DNA from: Pseudonocardia kunmingensis
GTDB taxonomy: Bacteria; Actinomycetota; Actinomycetes; Mycobacteriales; Pseudonocardiaceae
Assembly (NCBI RefSeq): GCF_006716445.1
Contig: NZ_VFPA01000008.1
Span: 62,001 to 126,000, forward strand
Length of the DNA stretch: 64,000 nt
Direction: 5' to 3'
The position numbers and the translations under genes are program-made. The notes beneath the pieces are model-generated. The model saw only the letters and a program-made list of their open reading frames with translations, made no database searches and was not told where the DNA came from. Every line of letters starts with the position of its first letter. The first letter of the stretch is position 1. Positions 8,942-17,529 of the stretch are shown in pieces.

Positions 8942-10033
8942 TCACAACCCGACGTCCATGCCGTCGGACCCGATCACGAGCTCGCCCGAGAACCCTTGCT
9001 GTGCGATCTCGAGCTTCTCGGCTGGAGTGGTGCCCGGCACGATGTGGGTGAGGACGAGTCGGCCGACTCCGGCTCGCTCCGCGATCTCGCCCACCCGATC
9101 GGCCGCGGTGTGGGCCGTGCGGTGGTGCTGTGCCTCGGCGGGTGGGCGGCCGGCGATCCAGTCCGGGTCGATCACCTCGTGGACGAGCACGTCGGCGCCG
9201 GTCGCCAGCCGGACGAGGTTCTCGCTCGGCCCGGTGTCGCCCGAGAACACGACGGCGCCGGAGGGGGTGTCGAACCGGAACCCGAAGGACGGGTTGACCG
9301 GGAAGTGCGAGACGAGCGTGGCGGTCACCGTCACCAGCTCGTCGCGATAGACCTCGAACGGCTCGACGGACAGCTCCTTCGGGTCGTTCGGGACGTAGTG
9401 CACTCCAGGGGGTAGTGCGATGTCGCGCGGGGCCACGAGTGTGTCCAGCGGCGCGTCACCGAGGTCCCGGATTCGGTCGTTGAGGTCGAGCGCGAACGCG
9501 GCCATGAGTGATCGGGTCATGTCGACGGTCCCGGGCGTCGGGTTCTCGGGGTGGATGACGGGCGGCTCGGGTTCCCCCGCCAGCTGCTGGGCGACGGCCG
9601 GTTGCAGTGCCCCGCGACGGCCGGGACCGAGTACCGGGATCGTCCCGCCGCCACCCAGCCCGCGGCCGCCGCCGTAAGCCAGGAGAGTGAAGTAGTCGGC
9701 TACGTGGTCGGAGTGCAGGTGCGTCAGGAAGATGGCCCGCACACCTTCGAACGCGTGCCCGTCGGTGAGCTCGGGGTCGAGGGCGAGCGCGAGCTGGCGG
9801 GCGGCACCGTCCCCGACGTCGATGACGTAGACGGCGTCGCCGATGCGCAACGCGGACCCGATCCCCAGTCGGCCCACGCTCCATCCCGGACCGCCACGCG
9901 TCCCGAGCAGAACCAGGCGATCGCCCTGCGGGGACGACCTTCCCGGGGTGGCCGCCCCGGCGGCGCAGCCGCCGAGCGCGAACGCCGCACCGGCGAGGGT
10001 CGAGCTGAGAACTGATCGACGGGACAGTCGCAA
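8942..10033 (-). CDS. Exported MBL-fold hydrolase, Tat/lipoprotein signal
   Basis: A 363-residue metallo-beta-lactamase-fold protein. The N-terminus has a twin-arginine-like RLSRRSVL followed by a hydrophobic segment and the lipobox LGGC near residue 23, predicting a membrane-anchored lipoprotein. The core shows THLHSDHVADY (HxHxDH), a SGDTGPSENL strand-loop with the metal aspartate, and LTHIVPG near the end, an arrangement common to arylsulfatase/RNase Z-like hydrolases. It sits between hppD and hmgA, but no specific role in tyrosine breakdown can be deduced. Confidence 0.85.
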   Translation of the reverse strand: MRLSRRSVLSSTLAGAAFALGGCAAGAATPGRSSPQGDRLVLLGTRGGPGWSVGRLGIGSALRIGDAVYVIDVGDGAARQLALALDPELTDGHAFEGVRAIFLTHLHSDHVADYFTLLAYGGGRGLGGGGTIPVLGPGRRGALQPAVAQQLAGEPEPPVIHPENPTPGTVDMTRSLMAAFALDLNDRIRDLGDAPLDTLVAPRDIALPPGVHYVPNDPKELSVEPFEVYRDELVTVTATLVSHFPVNPSFGFRFDTPSGAVVFSGDTGPSENLVRLATGADVLVHEVIDPDWIAGRPPAEAQHHRTAHTAADRVGEIAERAGVGRLVLTHIVPGTTPAEKLEIAQQGFSGELVIGSDGMDVGL

Positions 10034-10121
10034 CGTGCACTCCAGTGTGCGGGGACGAGGATCGTGAGGTGGCCACGGCGATCGCGGGGGGCCACGAGCC
10101 CGAGACGGGCTCTGTCGCAGG

Positions 10122-11328
10122 TCAGAAGTTGCCGCGCTTGGCCTGTTCGCGCTCGATCGCCTCGAACAGGGCCTTGAAGTTGCCCTTGCCGAAGCCGAGC
10201 GAGCCGTGGCGCTCGATGAACTCGAAGAACACGGTGGGGCGGTCCCCGACGGGTTTGGTGAAGATCTGCAGCAGGTAGCCGTCCTCGTCGCGGTCGACCA
10301 GGATCCCGCGGGCCTGCAGCTCCTCGATCGGCACCCGGACCTCGCCGATCCGGGCGCGCAGCTCGGGGTCGGAGTAGTAGGCGTCGGGGGTGTCGAGGAA
10401 CTCCACGCCGCGGGCGCGCAGGACGTCGACGGTGCGCAGGATGTCGTTCGTGGCGAGCGCCAGGTGCTGGGCGCCCGGGCCGCGGTAGAACTCGAGGTAC
10501 TCGTCGATCTGCGACTTCCGCCTGCCGGGCGAGGGCTCGTTGAGCGGGAACTTCACCCGGTGGTTGCCGCTCGCCACGACCTTGCTCATCAGCGCCGAGT
10601 ACTCGGTGGCGATGTCGTCCCCGATGAACTCGGCCATGTTCGTGAAGCCCATGATCCGGTGGTAGAAGTCCACCCACTCGTCCATGCGGCCGAGCTCGAC
10701 GTTGCCGACGACGTGGTCGAGGGCCTGGAAGAGGCGCTTGGGCTCGTCGGCTCCGCGGGTACGGGTGCCGGTGCGGGCGACGTAGCCGGGCCGGTAGGGC
10801 CCCGAGTAGCGGGACCGTTCGACCAGCGTGTGGCGGGTCTCGCCGTAGGTGGCGATGGCGGCCGTGCGGATCGTGCCGTGCTCGTCGGAGACGTCGTGCG
10901 GCTCCTCCAGCACGATGGCGCCCCGGGCGCGGGCGTGCCGGATGCAGCGGTCGACGTCGGGCACCTCGAGGGCGATGTCGGCGATACCGTCACCGTGGCG
11001 GCGGTGGTGGTCGGCGATCGGGCTGGCCGGGTCGACCGCTCCCCCGCACCTCGAAGCGGATCGCGCCGGAGCGCAGCACGTAGGCGTGGTGGTCGCGGTT
11101 GCCGGTCTCGGGGCCCGAGTAGGCCACCAGCTCCATGCCGTAGACGACCTGGAACAGCAGGGCGGCCTGGCCGGCGTTGCCGACGGCCCAGACGACGGCG
11201 TCCCAGCCGGTGACCGGGAACGGGTCCCGGCTGTCGTCGTGCTCGACCAGGCCGACCAGCCGCTGCAGCTGCTGGGGGTCCAGCTCGGCCAGGCGCTCCT
11301 GGTCGGTGAGGACGTCGTGGAGGCTCAT
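10122..11328 (-). pseudogene. hppD: 4-hydroxyphenylpyruvate dioxygenase, one-base frameshift
   Basis: Two adjacent frames together encode a whole 4-hydroxyphenylpyruvate dioxygenase, which makes homogentisate. The first 90 or so codons from ATG 11328 (LVAYSGPETGNRDHHAYVLR) read into junk after FEVRG. Removing one G from the five-base run at 11041-11045 restores AVDPASPIADHHRR and then IADIALEVPDVDRCIRHA, giving 401 residues. The C-terminal part keeps all three Fe ligands (LDHVVGN, QHLALAT, FFEFIER). The span is 1207 nt, one more than a multiple of three. Either a real null mutation or a homopolymer sequencing error. Confidence 0.88.
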
Positions 11329-11348
11329 CTCGTCAGCTCCGTTGCTCT

Positions 11349-11367
11349 CAGTATTTGATACCTACTG
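11349..11367. promoter_or_regulatory. Palindrome in the hppD promoter region
   Basis: CAGTA-N9-TACTG lies about 20 bp upstream of the hppD start, between it and the end of the iclR gene. Its position fits an operator controlling hppD; the IclR-family regulator encoded immediately upstream is the obvious candidate, but this is inference from proximity only. Confidence 0.4.
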
Positions 11368-11420
11368 CTCACAGTGCGAGAAGACGGTAGGCATGGGGCG
11401 GCGGTTCCCGCAAGGGGTGG

Positions 11421-12116
11421 TCAGGCCTGGCGGAGCGTGTCCGACAGCTGCGCGGCCGCGTCGACGACGTCGTCGCCGTAGCGGGCGCCGGGTCCGTCCT
11501 CACCCACCCGCAGGATCGGCGCGGACACGCAGACCGCGGCGACGGTCTCGCCCGACGGGCGCCGGACGGGGGCGCTCACCGAGCAGAGCCCGGGGGTGCG
11601 GTGCGAGATGCTCTCCACCCAGCCGGGCGCCGTGGTCGGCTCGGTGAGGATCCGGGCGGCCGAGCCGCCGGCGGTCAGTGGCAGCAGGGTGCCGACCGGG
11701 ACCGACGCGCGCAGCTCGGCGGGGGAGTCGACGCTGGCTGCGCAGAGCCGGTGCTCGCCCCGGAGGACCCAGATCTGCGCGGTCTCGCCGGTCCGCTGCT
11801 GCAGGGCCGACAGGACCGGTGTGGCGACCTGTTCCAAATAGGGCAGCGAGAACCGGGCCCCGAGGCGCAGGCGCCCGTCCTCGTCCCGGCTGAGCAGCCC
11901 GTGCGCCATCATCGACCCGACCAGCCGGTGCGCGGTCGGGGTGGACAGACCCAGGTGCCGGGCGAGCTCCGAGGCCGTCATCCGCCGGATCTCGACGGCG
12001 TCGAGCACGGCGACGACGCGGTCCAGCACTCCGACGCCGGTCGACCGGATGACCGGGCCGGTCTCGGCTCCGGCGAGCGGATCGATGGTCATCGGCTCAG
12101 CGTAGGACCCGTCCAC
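11421..12116 (-). CDS. IclR-family transcriptional regulator
   Basis: A 231-residue regulator with an N-terminal winged helix (VLDRVVAVLDAV, then MTASELARHLGLSTPTAHRL as the recognition helix) and a C-terminal IclR effector domain (LRGEHRLCAASVDSP, LPLTAGGSAARIL, CSVSAPVRRPSGETVAAVCVS). The GTG at 12116 is preferred because GGAGGAGGAGCACC precedes it; ATG 12092 has no good ribosome site. It follows the gamma-CA gene by 45 bp and so may be the last gene of the CoA-transferase operon, and it also abuts the hppD promoter; either set could be its target. Confidence 0.9.
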   Translation of the reverse strand: MDGSYAEPMTIDPLAGAETGPVIRSTGVGVLDRVVAVLDAVEIRRMTASELARHLGLSTPTAHRLVGSMMAHGLLSRDEDGRLRLGARFSLPYLEQVATPVLSALQQRTGETAQIWVLRGEHRLCAASVDSPAELRASVPVGTLLPLTAGGSAARILTEPTTAPGWVESISHRTPGLCSVSAPVRRPSGETVAAVCVSAPILRVGEDGPGARYGDDVVDAAAQLSDTLRQA

Positions 12117-12161
12117 GGTGCTCCTCCTCCGCTCCCGATCAAGCTCGTTCCGTGAGACCCG

Positions 12162-12707
12162 TTACCCGCCCGCGCCCAGCGGGGAGGGCGCGCCGACCGC
12201 GCTGTGCTGCCGCGTGAGGTCGCGGTACAGGTCGGCGTTGTCCCGCAGGTGTGCCAGCTCATCGTCGCGCAGCTCGCGGCGGATCTTCGCCGGTACACCG
12301 GCGACGAGGGAGCGGGGTGGGATCTGCATGCCCTCGGGCACGAGCGCGTTCGCGGCCACGAGGGACTCGGCACCGACGACCGCGCCGTTGAGGACGGTGG
12401 CGTTCATGCCGATCAGGCACCCGTCGTCCACGGTGCAGCCGTGCAGCACCGCCCCGTGGCCGACGGACACGCCGTCGCCGATCCGCGCCGGCGATCCCGG
12501 ATCGGCGTGCACGACGGCGGCGTCCTGGATGTTGGTGCCCGCGCCGACCGAGACGGTCTCGGTGTCGCCGCGCAGAACGGCGCTGTAGTACACGCCGGTC
12601 CCGGGGCCGATCCGCACGTCGCCGACGGCGGTGGCCGTGTCGGCGACCCAGGCGTCCTCGTCGACATCGGGCACGCGGGTCCCGATGGGCAGGACGTTCG
12701 GTCTCAT
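12162..12707 (-). CDS. Gamma-carbonic-anhydrase-like hexapeptide-repeat protein
   Basis: A 181-residue left-handed beta-helix protein: hexapeptide repeats run from about residue 25 to 135 (VRIGPG, TVDDGCLIGMNA, AVVGAESLVAANALVPEGM), and the three histidine positions expected for metal in gamma-carbonic anhydrases are visible in VVHAD and GHGAVLHGC. The PaaY/YrdA/CaiE subgroup often sits in CoA-ester catabolic operons and can hydrolyse stalled CoA thioesters, which fits its place after a CoA-transferase, lyase and transporter. Carbonic anhydrase activity itself is not proven by sequence. Confidence 0.85.
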   Translation of the reverse strand: MRPNVLPIGTRVPDVDEDAWVADTATAVGDVRIGPGTGVYYSAVLRGDTETVSVGAGTNIQDAAVVHADPGSPARIGDGVSVGHGAVLHGCTVDDGCLIGMNATVLNGAVVGAESLVAANALVPEGMQIPPRSLVAGVPAKIRRELRDDELAHLRDNADLYRDLTRQHSAVGAPSPLGAGG

Positions 12708-12732
12708 GGTGGCGCTCCTCGGCGGTGCGGGG

Positions 12733-14136
12733 TCAGAGGGTGGTGGCGAGCAGGGGTGCGATGAGCGAGGTGAGGAACAGGACGACCGCGCCGCCGAGCC
12801 GGTTTGTCAGCGCCGCGAACGGCATGAGGTGCATCCGGTTCGCCGCGCTGAGCACGGACACGTCGCCGCTGCCGCCGGTGTCGGCCATCACCAGGCCCGG
12901 GGTGATCGCCGCCTCGACGAAGTAGAACTTCACCAACCAGCCCAGCAGGCCGGACGTGAGCGTGGCGATGACGACGGTGGCCGCGGTCAGGACGAGGAAC
13001 AGCGGGCTGCTGACCGCGGCCAGGACCTCGCCGATGTCGATGTAGGTCAGGCTGACCGCGACCAGCAGGGCGGGCACGAACAGCGTGGTGGCCATCTCGC
13101 CCCAGTTGGTGCTGGACTCCTCGAGCTGCGCGGGCAGCAGGCCGGCGATCTTGACGACGGCCGCGGCGATGATCGTCCAGGCATAGGGGTGCAGCAGCGG
13201 CAGCAGGCCGCCGAGCAGCTGCCCGAACACGAAGAGCAGTCCGGCGATGAGCAGGCCCTGGCCGAGCGCGACGAAGGTGGCGCCGTCGCGGCGGCTCGCG
13301 GTGTCCAGCCGGATGTCGCGGCGCTGCACGCGCATGAGCTGGCCGTGGCCGTTGAAGCCGACGAACAGCTGCTTCTCGCGCTTGCCGAGGCCGTTGTAGA
13401 CGCCGGCGATCAGGATGCAGAGGATGTTGGCGAGGACGACGGCCGACATCAGCTGCCCCATGAACGCGTCGGCGGTGCCGCCGGTGGCGGCCGCGTACAT
13501 CTGCGACATGGGGACGGCGCCGAGACCGAGACCGCCGGCCATGATCGGAGCGGCGACGAACAGGATGCCCTGCACGAAGCCGAAGCCCAGTGCGGCCCCG
13601 AGCGCGCCGACCAGCAGGAAGGTCAGCGCGAGGCAGCCCAGCAGCGGCACCGCGAAGCGAGGGCCGGCCTTGAGCAGCAGCGCACGGGGCATGCCCAGGA
13701 TGCTGCCCGCGATGATCGTGATGACCAGGAAGTCGAGGAAGCCGCTGTCCTCCACGAAGCTGTTCACCACGGTGGCGGCGGTCTGCGGGAAGACGCCGAC
13801 GAACAGCAGTATCGCGGGGACGAACGTGCACAGGATGGTCGGCAGGCCGTAGTCCCTCAGGACCGGCACCTGCTGGCCGACCGCCATCAGCAGGCCACCG
13901 CACAGCATCGTGACGGCGAACCCGGACAGCAGCGAGTCGGGCAGGTTCCCGGTCAGCGCGGCGGCCAGCACGACGGCGGCGCCGACGAGGTAGACGGCCA
14001 CCGGCAGGCCGGCGAGGCGTGGTCCGCGCAGCAGGAACGGCACCGCGTCCGGCGTCTCGTCACCGGGTGCCGGGCCGGCGGCGGGGGCGCCCGGTGCGGG
14101 CGGGGCGGTGGAGGTGCTTTCGTCGGTCGTGGACAT
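12733..14136 (-). CDS. 2-hydroxycarboxylate transporter (2HCT family)
   Basis: A 467-residue membrane protein with about 11-12 hydrophobic segments after a 40-residue Pro/Ala-rich cytoplasmic N-terminus. Two repeat-related re-entrant loops typical of CitS/CitP transporters are present: MAGGLGLGAVPMSQMYAA in the middle and ADTGGSGDVSVLSAANRMHL near the end. The family carries citrate, malate, lactate and related 2-hydroxy acids with Na+ or H+. It lies 91 bp after an HMG-CoA-lyase-like gene, which suggests the imported hydroxy acid is activated and cleaved by its neighbours, for instance citramalate or 3-hydroxy-3-methylglutarate. Confidence 0.88.
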   Translation of the reverse strand: MSTTDESTSTAPPAPGAPAAGPAPGDETPDAVPFLLRGPRLAGLPVAVYLVGAAVVLAAALTGNLPDSLLSGFAVTMLCGGLLMAVGQQVPVLRDYGLPTILCTFVPAILLFVGVFPQTAATVVNSFVEDSGFLDFLVITIIAGSILGMPRALLLKAGPRFAVPLLGCLALTFLLVGALGAALGFGFVQGILFVAAPIMAGGLGLGAVPMSQMYAAATGGTADAFMGQLMSAVVLANILCILIAGVYNGLGKREKQLFVGFNGHGQLMRVQRRDIRLDTASRRDGATFVALGQGLLIAGLLFVFGQLLGGLLPLLHPYAWTIIAAAVVKIAGLLPAQLEESSTNWGEMATTLFVPALLVAVSLTYIDIGEVLAAVSSPLFLVLTAATVVIATLTSGLLGWLVKFYFVEAAITPGLVMADTGGSGDVSVLSAANRMHLMPFAALTNRLGGAVVLFLTSLIAPLLATTL

Positions 14137-14227
14137 CGTTGTCTCCCCTGACTGGCGCTGTGGTGGGGCGGCCGCGGCATCGCGGTACGGGGTGGAGCGC
14201 CGGGCCGTGCGGCGGCCCGGCGCGGGG

Positions 14228-15088
14228 TCAGCCGACGGGGTCGCCGCGGCGGAGGGCGTCCTCGACGACGGCGAGGGCCTCGGCGAGGAGGCCGACGTCG
14301 ATGCCGGTGTCGACGCCCCGGTCGTGGAGGTGCTCGACGAGGGCCTCGGTGGCGAGGTTGCCGTGGGCGCCGGGCGCGAACGGGCAGCCGCCGTAGCCGC
14401 CGGTGGCGGCGTCGAAGCGGGTGATGCCGAGGTCCAGCGCCAGGTCCACGGTGCGCAGGGCCTGGCCCAGCGCGTCGTGCAGGTGCAGGCCGAGCACGGC
14501 CTGCGGCACGGCGTCCCGGACCGCGCCGACCGACCGCATCACGTGCTGCGGGTCGGCGGTTCCGAGGGTGTCGGCGAGTCCGAGCTCGGTGATGCCGATG
14601 CCGGCGTAGGCGCGCGCCACCTCGGCCAGCCGGGCCGGGGCGATCTCGCCGTCGAACGGGCACACGAACGCGGTCGAGACGCCGCCGGTGAACCGGACCT
14701 GCGGGTGCTCGTCGACGAGGCCGTCGAGGTCGGCCAGCGCGTCGGCGACGGTGCGACCGGCGTTGGCCCTGCTGTGGCCCTCTCCCGCCGACACGACGAC
14801 GCAGACGTCGGTGATCCCGGCGGCGACCGCGCGGTGGACACCGCGGCGGTTGAGCGCGAGCGCGCTCCAGCGGACCCCTGCCGGGCGGGGCAGCGCGGCC
14901 ACCAGCTCCTCCGCGCCGGCCATCTGCGGGACGCGCGCCGGGTTCACGAACGACGCCGCCTCGATCCGGGTGACCCCGGCCGCGACCAGCGCGTCGGCGA
15001 TCCGCACCCGGTCGGGGACGGCGACGACGACCGGCTCGTCCTGCAGCCCGTCGCGCAGGACGACATCGGTGATCTCGACCGCGCTCAT
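14228..15088 (-). CDS. HMG-CoA lyase-like aldolase
   Basis: A 286-residue TIM-barrel enzyme of the HMGL-like family. LRDGLQDE carries the catalytic Arg/Asp pair at the N-terminus, GLHLHDALGQAL gives the two metal histidines, and GGYGGCPFAPGAHGN is the mobile cysteine loop used in acid-base catalysis. The family splits 3-hydroxy-3-methylglutaryl-CoA or related 3-hydroxyacyl-CoAs such as citramalyl-CoA. The start overlaps the CoA-transferase stop by one base of each codon (ATGA), so the CoA ester made by that enzyme is the likely substrate. Confidence 0.9.
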   Translation of the reverse strand: MSAVEITDVVLRDGLQDEPVVVAVPDRVRIADALVAAGVTRIEAASFVNPARVPQMAGAEELVAALPRPAGVRWSALALNRRGVHRAVAAGITDVCVVVSAGEGHSRANAGRTVADALADLDGLVDEHPQVRFTGGVSTAFVCPFDGEIAPARLAEVARAYAGIGITELGLADTLGTADPQHVMRSVGAVRDAVPQAVLGLHLHDALGQALRTVDLALDLGITRFDAATGGYGGCPFAPGAHGNLATEALVEHLHDRGVDTGIDVGLLAEALAVVEDALRRGDPVG

Positions 15089-16323
15089 CAGATGACGCCC
15101 TTCTCGCGCAGGGCGGCGATCCGGTCGGCATCCAGGCCGAGCAGGCCGCCGAGCACGTCCTCGGTGTGCTCGCCCAGCTCGGGGCCGACCCACCGGACGT
15201 CCCCGGGTGCACCGGGCAGCCGCGGGACGACGCCGGGGAACCGGATCTCCTCCGGCTCGTGCTCGACGAAGACCTTGAGCGGACGCACCATGTCCCGGGC
15301 CCGGAAGTGCGGGTCCTCGGCGATGGCGGCGGCGTCGTAGACCGGGCCCACCGGCACCCCGGCCGCCCCGAGGATCTCGACGGCCGCCGGCGCGGTGTGC
15401 CGGCGGGTCCAGGCGCTGATCGCTCCGTCGAGCTCGTCCTCGCGCAGGTACCGGGCGTCGCCGTCGGCCAGGGTCGGATCGTCGCCGAGGTCCGGTCGTC
15501 CGACTGCGGTCATCAACCGGCCGAACACCCCGCTGGAGTTCCCCGCGATCATCACCGACTGGCCGTCCGAGGTCGGGTAGATGCCACTCGGCACCACTCC
15601 GGGGAGGTTCCCCGCGGTGCGCCGGCGGACCATGCCGTACGCGTCCATGTCCGGGACCAGCGACTCCATCGCCATGAACACCGACTCGTACAGCGCCACG
15701 TCGGCCACCCGCGGCCCGGTGTGCGGCCGCCCCTGCGCCCGCGCCAGCAGCAGCATCAGCGCACTGATCGCCCCGTAGAGCCCGGCCAGGGCGTCACCGA
15801 TCGGGGCCGCGGGACGCACCGGCGGCCCGTCCGCGTGCCCGGTGACCTGCCGCAAGCCGGCGAACGCCTCGGCCACCCCGCCGAACCCGGCCCGGTCCTT
15901 GTACGGACCGGTCTGGCCGTAGCCGGAGATGCGCACCAGCACGACGTCGGGGTTGACGGCGTTCAGCTCGTCGGGCCCGAGGCCCCACCGCTCGAGGGTG
16001 CCCGGCCGGAAGTTCTCGATCACCACGTCGCACGAGCGGACGAGGTCCAGGGCGAGCCGGCGCCCCTCGTCCGCGCGCAGGTCGAGGGTGACCGACTTCT
16101 TGTTCCGCGCGATCGTCCGGAACATCATCGACGTGCTGCCCCGGGTCCGTCGCCAGCCCCGCAGCTCGTCGCCCACACCCGGCCGCTCGATCTTCACGAC
16201 CTCGGCCCCGAAGTCGGCGAAGATCCGACTCGCGAACGGGGCGGCGATGAAGTTCCCGAGCTCCAGCACGCGGAAGCCGGTCAACGGGGGCTCGACCGGC
16301 GACGCGATCTCCGGGTGGGTCAT
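15088..16323 (-). CDS. Family III (CaiB/BaiF) CoA-transferase
   Basis: A 411-residue CoA-transferase: GFRVLELGNFIAAPFAS and FGAEVVKIERPGVGD at the N-terminus, NKKSVTLDLR, VVIENFRPGTLERWGL, and GDALAGLYGA, which contains the catalytic aspartate. It moves CoA between carboxylic acids without ATP. It heads a leftward operon with an HMG-CoA-lyase-like gene and a 2HCT transporter, resembling citramalate/itaconate or HMG activation systems. ATG 16323 follows AGGAGTCAGTG; a GTG lies one codon upstream. Two imperfect palindromes precede it (16341-16364). Confidence 0.9.
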   Translation of the reverse strand: MTHPEIASPVEPPLTGFRVLELGNFIAAPFASRIFADFGAEVVKIERPGVGDELRGWRRTRGSTSMMFRTIARNKKSVTLDLRADEGRRLALDLVRSCDVVIENFRPGTLERWGLGPDELNAVNPDVVLVRISGYGQTGPYKDRAGFGGVAEAFAGLRQVTGHADGPPVRPAAPIGDALAGLYGAISALMLLLARAQGRPHTGPRVADVALYESVFMAMESLVPDMDAYGMVRRRTAGNLPGVVPSGIYPTSDGQSVMIAGNSSGVFGRLMTAVGRPDLGDDPTLADGDARYLREDELDGAISAWTRRHTAPAAVEILGAAGVPVGPVYDAAAIAEDPHFRARDMVRPLKVFVEHEPEEIRFPGVVPRLPGAPGDVRWVGPELGEHTEDVLGGLLGLDADRIAALREKGVI

Positions 16324-16340
16324 CACTGACTCCTGGTCTT

Positions 16341-16364
16341 CTCAAAATATGAGCACTGCTGCTC
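16341..16364. promoter_or_regulatory. Palindromes upstream of the CoA-transferase operon
   Basis: CTCAAAATATGAG (CTCA-N5-TGAG) is followed directly by GAGCACTGCTGCTC (GAGCA-N4-TGCTC), 18-41 bp before the start codon in an unusually AT-rich patch. Both are plausible operator arms for a regulator of this operon, perhaps the IclR protein encoded at its end. Confidence 0.4.
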
Positions 16365-16615
16365 AGCTTACGAGAGGACCGTACGGTCTGACCGGAGGTC
16401 GAATCAAGGCTCCTGTCGCAATCGGTGGAACTCCTTCGGGGCGCGCGGCCGGCGCACGCCGCGCGCCGCGCCCACGACCGGTCATGGGGTGCTGTCCCGC
16501 GCCAGGCCGCTTCGAGCCGGTAGAGCTCCTCGGATCCGGCTCGTTCGGCCACGGCAGCGAGCAGTAGCCGACGCGGGTCGACGTCCGCCGCCAGAGCGAG
16601 TTCCACGACCGCGCA
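16365..16615. other. Intergenic stretch without a supported gene
   Basis: Roughly 250 bp between the CoA-transferase promoter and the transporter remnant. The minus strand near 16606-16490 encodes a regular helix-like peptide (ELALAADVDPRRLLLAAVAE) with no complete frame, possibly part of a lost gene. Nothing else recognisable. Confidence 0.3.
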
Positions 16616-16836
16616 TGGCGAACGGCGCCATGTCGACGATGACGCTCGGCTCGATCGTGTTCCTGTTCGCCCGCGCGTTCGGCGTCGGGACGACCCTCGT
16701 GGCGGTCATGGGCGGCCTCGGCCCGTTCGTCACAGGCGTGATCAGCGATGTGACCGGCAGCTCCAGGATTCCGATCTACCTGTGGCCGGGCTGCTGGTGC
16801 TGTCGGTGACCCTGGCCGCGCTGAGCAGAGCTCCGG
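16616..16836 (+). pseudogene. C-terminal remnant of an MFS-type transporter
   Basis: One frame gives SIVFLFARAFGVGTTLVAVM and GGLGPFVTGVISDVTGSSR, the penultimate helix and loop of MFS carriers; a shift near 16783 continues as GLLVLSVTLAALSRAPE, a last transmembrane helix. No upstream transporter sequence remains and there is no start. It appears to be the frameshifted tail of a deleted gene, marking a past rearrangement next to the flavin-reductase regulon. Confidence 0.5.
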
Positions 16837-16872
16837 AGGCTCCCAGCTGTATGGCGTTGCAGCGCTCTCCGC

Positions 16873-17430
16873 TCAGGGGATGGCCCGGAACTCGACCGGC
16901 GCTCCCACGCCGCGGAAGCGGCTGCCGTGAAAGACGAGTGGTGACACGGCGGGATCCGACCGCAACCGGAGGATCCGCAGGAGAACGATCAGGTGGTCCC
17001 CGGCCTCGAGTTCCCGGTCGACCACGCTGTCCAGCCACGCCGCCGCTCCCGGCACGAAGACCGCACCGGCCGGATCCGCCACCCACTCGACACCAGCGAA
17101 ACGATCGCCCGTCTTGCGGGAGAGGGACAGGCACGCCGACCCCTGATCGGCCCCGAGCACGGTCACCCCGAGCCGCCCGCTCCTACGGAGCCGCGGCCAG
17201 GTCGTGGAGCTCTTCTGTACGCATACCGACACGAGCGGAGGGTCGAGGGAGACCGATGTGAACGCACTCGCCGCCATGCCGTCCGGCCCTCTCTCACCGA
17301 GTGCGCAGACGGCGGTCACGCCGGTCGGGAAGCAACCAAAGGCGGTGCGGAGGCCACGGGAGTCGATCTGCTCCACCGCCTGCAGTTCCGAGGTGCGCTG
17401 GTCCTCGCCGTCGGCGATTCCGCCCATCAT
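16873..17430 (-). CDS. RutF/HpaC-like flavin reductase
   Basis: A 185-residue flavin reductase of the FMN-binding split-barrel type: LRTAFGCFPTGVTAVCA at the N-terminus, ASAFTSVSLDPPLVSVCVQ as the flavin-binding core, and DHLIVLLRILRL and PLVFHGSRFRGVG toward the end. It would supply reduced flavin to the RutA-like oxygenase encoded in the opposite operon. The ATG at 17430 lies one base after an operator copy, with a -35/-10 pair placed so that transcription should begin at or next to the start codon; no ribosome site exists, suggesting a leaderless mRNA. Confidence 0.88.
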   Translation of the reverse strand: MMGGIADGEDQRTSELQAVEQIDSRGLRTAFGCFPTGVTAVCALGERGPDGMAASAFTSVSLDPPLVSVCVQKSSTTWPRLRRSGRLGVTVLGADQGSACLSLSRKTGDRFAGVEWVADPAGAVFVPGAAAWLDSVVDRELEAGDHLIVLLRILRLRSDPAVSPLVFHGSRFRGVGAPVEFRAIP

Positions 17431-17431
17431 A

Positions 17432-17467
17432 TTGTAGGACAATAACGTCGGGCGATTCGCGGGTCAA
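17432..17467 (-). promoter_or_regulatory. Leaderless promoter with GntR-type operator (flavin reductase)
   Basis: Read leftward: -35 TTGACC (17467-17462), 17-bp spacer, -10 TATTGT (17444-17439), and the 11-bp palindrome TTGTCCTACAA (17442-17432) overlapping the -10 and ending one base before ATG. The palindrome fits the FadR-subfamily consensus TNGTNNNACNA. Spacing, operator and start-codon distance are identical to the promoter at 18243-18278 on the other side of the gntR gene. Confidence 0.75.
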
Positions 17468-17477
17468 GATGTGACCG

Positions 17478-17488
17478 TTGTAGGGCAG
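17478..17488. promoter_or_regulatory. Degenerate third operator copy upstream of gntR
   Basis: TTGTAGGGCAG shares the left arm and spacer of TTGTAGGACAA but has a weakened right arm. It lies 42 bp before the regulator's start and may allow weak autoregulation. Tentative. Confidence 0.3.
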
Positions 17489-17529
17489 GACGGTTGGGGG
17501 ATCCCGCCCGACGCTGGGATGATCGCGCG

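Noticed and set aside
12631..14151. Long plus-strand frame opposite the 2HCT transporter
   Set aside because: Gln/Glu/His/Arg-rich shadow; the minus strand shows the transmembrane pattern and family loops.
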